Shown piece after piece: positions 38,133 to 43,022 of a stretch of 43,022 bases of DNA (positions are counted from its first letter, which is position 1; each line of letters begins with the position of its first letter). The DNA is from a virus. The stretch spans positions 1 through 43,022 of IMG/VR virus record IMGVR_UViG_3300031951_000374; one strand, 5' to 3'. The position numbers and the translations under genes were made by a program. Under the pieces are notes generated by a model, which was given only the letters and a program-made list of their open reading frames with translations, was not told the DNA's origin and made no database searches.

Positions 38133-38403
38133 ACCTCTTAAAGCCTCCGTTTATCCTTGACCTACTTGATCTCAGTTTCCAAGGCTCTCTAATTGACTGA
38201 AGAACGTCCCTGACTTGTTCAGGGCTCTTATTGAGTCTCTCGGCGATCGCTGCCGTTTTCCACCATTGACCATCTTCAAGCAGCCTGTAAATCCTAAGTG
38301 CAGTTTGTTGAGACACTGTTAACTCCACATCTAAGCTCGGCATTTGGTTAGGATCAGTCTTGGCTGCCCAGACCTTGAGATTTTTTCTGAGTGATTTATC
38401 CAT
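38116..38403 (-). CDS. winged-helix/HTH protein (95 aa)
   Basis: The middle has LTVSQQTALRIYRLLEDGQW then KTAAIAERLNKSPEQVRDVL, a good winged-helix pattern, followed by a wing-like SSRSRINGGF. A near-consensus promoter ends about 9 bases before the ATG at 38403, so the mRNA would be leaderless or nearly so. It is a probable transcription regulator. Confidence 0.55.
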   Translation of the reverse strand: MDKSLRKNLKVWAAKTDPNQMPSLDVELTVSQQTALRIYRLLEDGQWWKTAAIAERLNKSPEQVRDVLQSIREPWKLRSSRSRINGGFKRYDQNV

Positions 38404-38411
38404 ACCAGAAC

Positions 38412-38440
38412 ATGATAGAGCCTGATAGGTTATATGTCAA
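38412..38440 (-). promoter_or_regulatory. sigma70-type promoter of the HTH gene
   Basis: On the minus strand TTGACA (38440-38435) is followed after 17 bases by TATCAT (38417-38412). Transcription should start near 38405, two bases before the ATG at 38403. The spacer and -10 region contain a direct CTATCA repeat, a possible operator. Confidence 0.6.
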
Positions 38441-38924
38441 CACATTTATTCATTTCCCAGAGACACACCAGTGGTAAGCGTTTGCGGGTTCCTGAGACCG
38501 ACACTGTTGCCATAAGCCCATCCTCGGAGATAGCAACACATCGCATCAAGCTGCGGAATTGCCAGTTGTAGGCGGATTCGATAAATCTTTGCCTATCCCA
38601 CTTGCCTTCGATGTGCTCCGCTTCGAGATCTATCCAGTCGCCGTATGGTCGTTCGGCGATCGCGCAAACATCATTCACCTGTGGCTGGGGTATCCACGGG
38701 GTCATGGTGTAAATGTCGGCAACATGGCGAGGGTTTTTTACGATGTCTTCGTTTTTGGACTTGTTCCAGTAGTTGTTCGTTAACGGCCTTGACTGCTTTG
38801 CTGGTGCGGGACTTGGGTTTTTCGGAACAAGCTCATCGATTGAACGCTGCTGCGATCGCTGCATTCTTTTGAGTCTTGCGGCGGCGATCTCGTCGATTTC
38901 TGATTGAGAAATTTCTTCTTGCAT
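38430..38924 (-). CDS. hypothetical protein (164 aa)
   Basis: An acidic N-terminal helix (QEEISQSEIDEIAAARLKRM) is followed by a disordered Pro/Ser/Asn region and a beta-rich C-terminal domain (GLMATVSVSGTRKRLPLVCL). No family is recognised. Its end overlaps the promoter of the next gene. Confidence 0.5.
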   Translation of the reverse strand: MQEEISQSEIDEIAAARLKRMQRSQQRSIDELVPKNPSPAPAKQSRPLTNNYWNKSKNEDIVKNPRHVADIYTMTPWIPQPQVNDVCAIAERPYGDWIDLEAEHIEGKWDRQRFIESAYNWQFRSLMRCVAISEDGLMATVSVSGTRKRLPLVCLWEMNKCVDI

Positions 38925-38926
38925 GA

Positions 38927-39145
38927 TTATGGAGTTCGGGTATAAGGTTTGCCGTCATGTGAATAGGGTAGGAGAAAGCTTTCTCCGTCAGGTGATTCAT
39001 AAAGAGGAGCTTGAACCCATTTCCTATTCCTCTGAGCTGTTTTCGAGCGCTTTGATGAGTGTTGTTGGTAGTCGGCATACCCTTTGAAGTAAAAGTTCTT
39101 GCCGTCCCATCTTTTTATTTCGAGTGGAGGGTTGTTGTTTTCCAT
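38927..39145 (-). CDS. small basic protein (72 aa)
   Basis: MENNNPPLEIKRWDGKNFYF is followed by a basic region (HSSKRSKTAQRNRKWVQAPL) and SFLLPYSHDGKPYTR. The function is unknown. It lies between dnaB and the 38430-38924 gene with small spacings. Confidence 0.45.
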   Translation of the reverse strand: MENNNPPLEIKRWDGKNFYFKGYADYQQHSSKRSKTAQRNRKWVQAPLYESPDGESFLLPYSHDGKPYTRTP

Positions 39146-39203
39146 GTCTTGTTGTAATTTTGTGTGTTTTTACCCACAAGAAATAAATCTCGTGGGCTTT
39201 TAA

Positions 39204-40928
39204 CTAGCTAACTCGACGCAATTCGTCTACGGCAACCTTGATCACCGAATTGTCAGGGAGTAGTAGATGGGCGATACCAAATTTGCCGACTTCTGGGGTC
39301 TCGGCAATGCTTAAATGGGTCACTCCACAGACTTCATTTGGCTTTGGTATTTCTCCTGCGTTGATGCGATCGTTCATTTCCTGCTTTTCTTCGGGGGTTG
39401 AGTAGGAAATGTTGAGTACGACTTGGCATCCATCTTCGAGATCGCCAAAATAGTTGGTGTTATCGGAGGGTGATGTAGTGATCGCCTGTTTTGACTCCGA
39501 CTTTTGAGCGGGTTTCGGTGCGCCAATATCAAAGAAAGTAGCAAGAGAGCCGTTATACCCCAATATAACCTTTCTATTCTTCCCACAGCCATCTGCATTG
39601 CGGCGCTTTAATGAGATTATCTCGGCGCGATCGGAGGGAAGCTCAAAATCGTCATATTTCTCGCCTCGATACAAGCCAAAAACGTCGTCAGCATTCTCCT
39701 CGATCGCCTTGCCACCGTACAAGCCATCAATGGTTGGGCGCTTGTCTGTGCCTTTTAAAGACTCTTTGGTTAGCTGAGACAAAGAAATCACTGGGATGTT
39801 GTAGTCTTTGGCGATCCCCTTCATTTCCTTGACGTATCGGTTGATTAAGCTAAAATCATCTCCGCCTTTTTCGGCAATTTTGATGTTATCGATAACGATA
39901 AATCCTAACTCACCAGCCCCGCCATGTTTCCTTGCATGTTTGCGAGCAAATTCTTTGGCTCGATTGAGTATCTGGGGGATGGTAGCCTTGTTGTCCTCAT
40001 CGATCGCCAAGTTGTTAAGCAAATCTCCGACAGCAGAGGCTTTAGCGATCCTTTCAAGGTCTTCATCCCGAAAATCTCTTCGACGCATACGAGATAGGGC
40101 AACTTTTGCCTCTGACGCAATCCATCGGTCAACGACATTACGTGTGGACATCTCCATAGAGCCGATATAGCCGACCTTGCCTTGAGCCGAAAGAAATTTA
40201 GCCATGTTCCACGCCGCTCCAAACAGCAACATGGATTTGCCAATCCCAGAGTCTCCACCAATTACGGTGAATTCTCCGCCCCTAAAGCCACCTTCAAGCA
40301 TCTCATCCCAAGCTGCGTACCCGCTAGGAATGATTGGGCTGCTATCTTCAGCTTCTGGGTCAAGAAATTCGGCAATGCGATCGGTGTAGGCTGCACCCAC
40401 TTCAAATACCGTGCTGCGAGGTTGGGATGCGGACATCGCCTCGCCAATCATGTCTTGTGCTTTAGTACAGGCATCAAGAATGGTGACTTCCTCATCGTAG
40501 GCGGCAGCGATCGCAGCTCTACTGGCTTTAATTAAATCTCGGCGAATAGAGGCTCCACGGATTAATGCCGCAGCAGATTCATAATGGGCGGGGCTCTGGA
40601 CGTATGTGCTACCCATTACGTCGGCATAGGTGCTGTTAACCAAGGCGGCGATACTTTCAAAGCCGTAGAGGTCTTTAAAACCCGTTTCCCGCAATGACGC
40701 TGCAAGGTTTAGGGTGTTGATATCGCGATCGCTGTCTCTCAGGAATAAAGCTGCCCTGTAAAATGCCCCTAGAAGGCTCGAAAAAAACATCTCAGGTGTG
40801 ATTGCATCTACGACTAGGCTAAGAAGGCTTCCACCCTCAAAAATCCCCGCAATGATGAGTTGCTCGGCTTCGACGTTGTTGGGTTCGATCTGCGCGTTGA
40901 GTCTTTGGACTTGTTGAATGTCTTTCAT
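39204..40928 (-). CDS. dnaB: replicative DNA helicase DnaB (574 aa)
   Basis: The N-terminal helical domain (NVEAEQLIIAGIFEGGSLLS) is followed by a linker and a RecA-like domain: Walker A VIGGDSGIGKSMLL (222-235), EMSTRNVVDRW, Walker B LGFIVIDNIKIA, ISLSQLTKESLKG, and arginine finger ISLKRRNADGCG. An extra 90 residues at the C-terminus (FGDLEDGCQVVLNISYS) are unlike standard DnaB. It unwinds DNA at the replicon fork. The previous gene (40931) ends 3 bp before it and encodes the likely loader or initiator. Confidence 0.92.
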   Translation of the reverse strand: MKDIQQVQRLNAQIEPNNVEAEQLIIAGIFEGGSLLSLVVDAITPEMFFSSLLGAFYRAALFLRDSDRDINTLNLAASLRETGFKDLYGFESIAALVNSTYADVMGSTYVQSPAHYESAAALIRGASIRRDLIKASRAAIAAAYDEEVTILDACTKAQDMIGEAMSASQPRSTVFEVGAAYTDRIAEFLDPEAEDSSPIIPSGYAAWDEMLEGGFRGGEFTVIGGDSGIGKSMLLFGAAWNMAKFLSAQGKVGYIGSMEMSTRNVVDRWIASEAKVALSRMRRRDFRDEDLERIAKASAVGDLLNNLAIDEDNKATIPQILNRAKEFARKHARKHGGAGELGFIVIDNIKIAEKGGDDFSLINRYVKEMKGIAKDYNIPVISLSQLTKESLKGTDKRPTIDGLYGGKAIEENADDVFGLYRGEKYDDFELPSDRAEIISLKRRNADGCGKNRKVILGYNGSLATFFDIGAPKPAQKSESKQAITTSPSDNTNYFGDLEDGCQVVLNISYSTPEEKQEMNDRINAGEIPKPNEVCGVTHLSIAETPEVGKFGIAHLLLPDNSVIKVAVDELRRVS

Positions 40929-40930
40929 TG

Positions 40931-42322
40931 TTATGCTGCCTGTGATCTTCTGAGTAACTGTTTGCGCTTGAGTTCTGCACGAATCTTGTCAATATCGACT
41001 CGCTCTCCATCATCTTCGGGCTGCTCAAATCGCTGTTGTTCGGCTTGTCGTTGTTGAGCGGCGATCGCTTCGGAAGCTTCGAGTTTGAGGGCTTGATCGA
41101 CGAGTTCTTGAAACTTGCCCCAAAAACCAAGAGCTATGCAATCTTTCATTACGTTGAAAATAAAATCGGTGGCTGCCCCTACTGTTGCTTCGTCGCCCCG
41201 CTTTTTCTTTCGCTGAATGCAGACATCAATTAGAGACTTACGCCAGTCATTCGGGTGCTTGCCGTTATGCCATTCCGCGTAGCCAGCTTCTACGAGTAGC
41301 TTGGGTGCATGGCGATTGTAAGACTTGCCTTGGTTGAAGCGATCGCCCATTTTATCCACGACGACCTTCTTCGGTAAATTTTCGGGCAAAGGGGAAAGGG
41401 GGCTTTGGGGGTTTGGGGTTTCTTCAATTCTCGGAGTTGTTTGCGCGGGAAAGGATTTATCTTGATTCTGCGACGAAGGAGCGATCGTGAAAAAATCATC
41501 CGCTCTTATCTCTGTAGTAATCTCTGTAGTAATCTCTGTATATAGATTGTCTGTCTTGCCAAAGCCGTCTTGGTTGTTTTGCTTTGACGCTCTTGATTGA
41601 TTTACCAAGACATCCTTGTTTGCTTTGTTTTGACAAACAGAGATGCTTTGTTCTGACAGACATGACTCTTCCAGCGTTTTAGAACCTTTTTGTTGGTTGC
41701 ATTTTTGGTGCGCTGGGCGAATATTGTCAAAGGTGTGGCTACCTCCTTTGCTTAGCGGGACGACATGATCAAAGGCAATTTTGCTCATGTTCATACCAAA
41801 ATCGATCGCTTGGTTGCATACATGACAGTGAAGCCCATGCGTTTTAACTACATCTCTGTAGTCCACATACTGTCTCTCGGCTTGAAGCTTGGTAGCCCTC
41901 ATCAGTCCCGTGCGAGATAGGCTCAATAAGGATTGCTCATTTATCTCCAGAAACGTGTCGAGATCGACAATTCTCTTAGTGCCAAGAATCAACTCTCGTA
42001 TAGCCAAGACGTTGATGCGGTAGTAGAGCTTGCAAGGGACACCTTCTTTTTTTTCTTGCAATACACCGATGGTCTTGAGTTTCCTTCGAGCGTTTTCTTG
42101 CTCGCTTCGCGTCATTCCAGTCTCTTCTTGCCATTCGGCGGCGGTCTTGTAGAACCAACCATCTTTTTCTGGCGGGAGCGTCTTAGTCCAGTAGACGGAT
42201 TGAGACAACATTACGGCAGCTACGACACTGCCTGAGATATCGGCAAAACATTTGTGATACGCAATAGGGCGATCAAAAAGCCTGAATAAGGCTTGACTAT
42301 CAAGAAGATCTTGATCGTGCAT
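40931..42322 (-). CDS. winged-helix replication protein with an inserted HNH nuclease domain (463 aa)
   Basis: Residues 10-105 (FRLFDRPIAYHKCFADISGS, then VMLSQSVYWTKTLPP, then TAAEWQEETGMTRSEQENAR) match the winged-helix replication proteins of phages and plasmids. Residues 155-215 are an HNH domain: GLHCHVCNQAI, KIAFDHVVPLSKGG, NIRPAHQKCNQQKG. A polar linker with TEITTEITTEI (encoded by 12-bp repeats at about 41510-41546) leads to a helical C-terminal domain (APKLLVEAGYAEWHNGKHP) followed by a charged tail. It is probably a helicase loader or initiator. The HNH may nick the origin or be a selfish insertion. Confidence 0.75.
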   Translation of the reverse strand: MHDQDLLDSQALFRLFDRPIAYHKCFADISGSVVAAVMLSQSVYWTKTLPPEKDGWFYKTAAEWQEETGMTRSEQENARRKLKTIGVLQEKKEGVPCKLYYRINVLAIRELILGTKRIVDLDTFLEINEQSLLSLSRTGLMRATKLQAERQYVDYRDVVKTHGLHCHVCNQAIDFGMNMSKIAFDHVVPLSKGGSHTFDNIRPAHQKCNQQKGSKTLEESCLSEQSISVCQNKANKDVLVNQSRASKQNNQDGFGKTDNLYTEITTEITTEIRADDFFTIAPSSQNQDKSFPAQTTPRIEETPNPQSPLSPLPENLPKKVVVDKMGDRFNQGKSYNRHAPKLLVEAGYAEWHNGKHPNDWRKSLIDVCIQRKKKRGDEATVGAATDFIFNVMKDCIALGFWGKFQELVDQALKLEASEAIAAQQRQAEQQRFEQPEDDGERVDIDKIRAELKRKQLLRRSQAA

Positions 42323-42653
42323 AATTAAATTTTTCCTACGAAACTAATGTGAAATAAACAACCAAAGCGCCCTTGAGATACCCAAGAAACCACTTGTCTA
42401 CCAGTTTTTTCACCAATTCCGTAAATTTCTCTTCACAAAGCGATCGCCATGTGTTAGAGTTATCTAGAATTGGCGGTCGTAACTGACCGAAATGATGTGA
42501 AACAACTAAATTCCAAAGAAATGAAAGAGCAGCTTGGTCGTTAGCTCTTTTATTTTTTGCTTATTTTTAGCAGGTGGGTCTCTCATTTGCTTCTTTGGTG
42601 AATCCACAATAACACAACAAAACTACGTTAGGAAATTAAGATTTAGCGATCGC
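42323..42653. other. 331-bp spacer with candidate small RNA
   Basis: Upstream of the replication gene. It contains one HIP1 site, a CGGTC/GACCG hairpin (42474-42489) and a plus-strand terminator (42524-42558). No standard ORF is supported; a 7-codon frame (MKEQLGR) overlaps the terminator. Promoter elements for the minus-strand replication genes should also lie here. Confidence 0.5.
42474..42558 (+). ncRNA. candidate small RNA ending in an intrinsic terminator
   Basis: A CGGTC/GACCG hairpin (42474-42489) is followed by an A-rich stretch and AAAGAGC/GCTCTTT (42524-42530 and 42544-42550), with TTTTATTTTTT behind it. No plus-strand gene precedes it. TTCACA (42432-42437) and TAGAGT (42455-42460), 17 bp apart, could be a weak promoter. 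It may act antisense or as a copy-control RNA for the replication gene; this is inference. Confidence 0.4.
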
Positions 42654-42899
42654 CTAGCCAATTGTTCCTGCGGCAGATAAGAAGTCAATCAATTCGATGG
42701 CGTAGTCTTGAGAGGCTTTCCACTCAGCGATCGCCTCTTTCAACGACTCATACTTAGTCTCGCCAAACACAGGCGAAACATAGGGATCGAAGTTAGAGTC
42801 TTTTGGGGCTATATGGGTGAAAAACCCAATTCCTTTGCAGTTGGGCGCGGAGCCAATAATCGTGCAATGTTTTAACCCCATCGTTTCAAGTTGCTGCAT
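42654..42899 (-). CDS. hypothetical protein (81 aa), IS-disrupted leader
   Basis: The ATG at 42899 (MQQLETMGLKHCTIIGSAPN) is preferred, because the longer frame to 42968 reads through the IS right end. The product has a CTIIGSAPNCKGIGFFTHI stretch and a helical C-terminus (LKEAIAEWKASQDYAIELID). No family is recognised. If the replicon is circular, this gene was originally behind leader repeat copy 1 (121-219). Confidence 0.5.
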   Translation of the reverse strand: MQQLETMGLKHCTIIGSAPNCKGIGFFTHIAPKDSNFDPYVSPVFGETKYESLKEAIAEWKASQDYAIELIDFLSAAGTIG

Positions 42900-42936
42900 T
42901 GACACTCCCCGCACTGAAGTGACGGGGATTCCTGAT
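42900..42936 (-). mobile_element. IS200/IS605-type right end
   Basis: TTGACACTCCCCGCACTGAA, with its inverse half AGTGACGGGGATTC, forms a CCCCGCACT/AGTG(A)CGGGG hairpin, as found at the 3' end of tnpB elements in cyanobacteria. The tnpB stop lies at 42937-42939 and the flanking gene starts at 42899, so the element end is about here. Confidence 0.6.
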
Positions 42937-43022
42937 TCAGCGAGACAACTTGCCAGATAGACTTGCATCTAATTGGTAGAGGTCGAACTCTCCACAGGCG
43001 TGAATTTGGGTATGCCCTACCC
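42937..43022 (-). CDS. tnpB: TnpB (IS200/IS605), C-terminal end, cut by window edge
   Basis: The minus strand from the right edge reads VGHTQIHACGEFDLYQLDAS and then LSGKLSR stop. This resembles the C-terminus of TnpB proteins (GHxxxACGExxL). The orientation matches the tnpB start at 1-40, so both pieces may belong to one element spanning the contig junction, with about 1.1 kb missing. Confidence 0.55.
   Translation of the reverse strand, partial: VGHTQIHACGEFDLYQLDASLSGKLSR

Noticed and set aside
39160-39202. CCCAC/GTGGG hairpin downstream of dnaB as terminator
   Set aside because: The stem is short, and on the minus strand it is followed by an A-rich rather than a T-rich run.
42900-42968. 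N-terminal extension of the 42654 gene to 42968
   Set aside because: These residues come from the IS right-end hairpin read in another frame. The ATG at 42899 is outside the element.

Overview
The window is accessory cyanobacterial DNA. The HIP1 palindrome GCGATCGC and its core CGATCG occur throughout genes and spacers, the Cys-rich small proteins resemble cyanobacterial families, and the ribonucleotide reductase is the B12-dependent class II type. It looks like an extrachromosomal phage-plasmid-like replicon rather than a chromosome segment. No rRNA, convincing tRNA or CRISPR array was found.

Both edges fall inside a minus-strand tnpB gene of an IS200/IS605-type element: its first codons at 1-40 and its last codons from 42937 to the right edge. 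This is what one multicopy IS in a circular replicon does to a contig. I infer a circular molecule of about 44 kb with only the IS centre missing. If so, the IS sits between a 99-bp leader-like repeat (copy 1, 121-219) and the gene starting at 42899. Copy 2 of that repeat (904-1002) still directly precedes a gene.

Layout. (1) 0.2-5.3 kb, minus strand: small unknown genes, some with strong intrinsic terminators, one with an 18-bp tandem repeat coding for TTVEAA, and a phage-type HNH-like endonuclease. (2) 5.4-7.4 kb: tandem hairpin/attenuator units, small genes, and a ParA plus ribbon-helix-helix partition pair. (3) 7.3-12.2 kb: small accessory genes, including a SLOG-like protein, HNH proteins and a ribbon-helix-helix regulator. 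(4) 12.2-19.9 kb, plus strand: a promoter followed by 11-bp iterons, then a tightly overlapping operon. It encodes an HTH protein, an HNH protein, membrane proteins, an FtsK-like translocase, a membrane-anchored M23 peptidase/lytic transglycosylase, a DnaN-like sliding clamp and a ParB-like protein. (5) 20-23.4 kb: a structured RNA candidate, an Acb2-like (anti-CBASS) protein, and the small and large terminase. (6) 42.3-23.4 kb, minus strand: a replication and nucleotide-metabolism block. It has a winged-helix replication protein with an HNH insertion, DnaB, a C5 methyltransferase, Dcd, ThyX, NrdJ, RusA and two SSB-like proteins.

The strongest novelty is nrdJ, split by a 222-nt group I intron (28468-28689) inside the codon of the catalytic cysteine of NPCGEI. 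Joining the exons restores one 832-residue frame. The second theme is functional: the replicon has plasmid partition, phage-like DNA synthesis and a terminase, but no recognisable portal, capsid or tail gene. It also carries an envelope-spanning FtsK plus peptidoglycan-hydrolase module. A phage satellite, a phage-plasmid, or a plasmid moving double-stranded DNA in the way of Streptomyces TraB are the explanations I would test.
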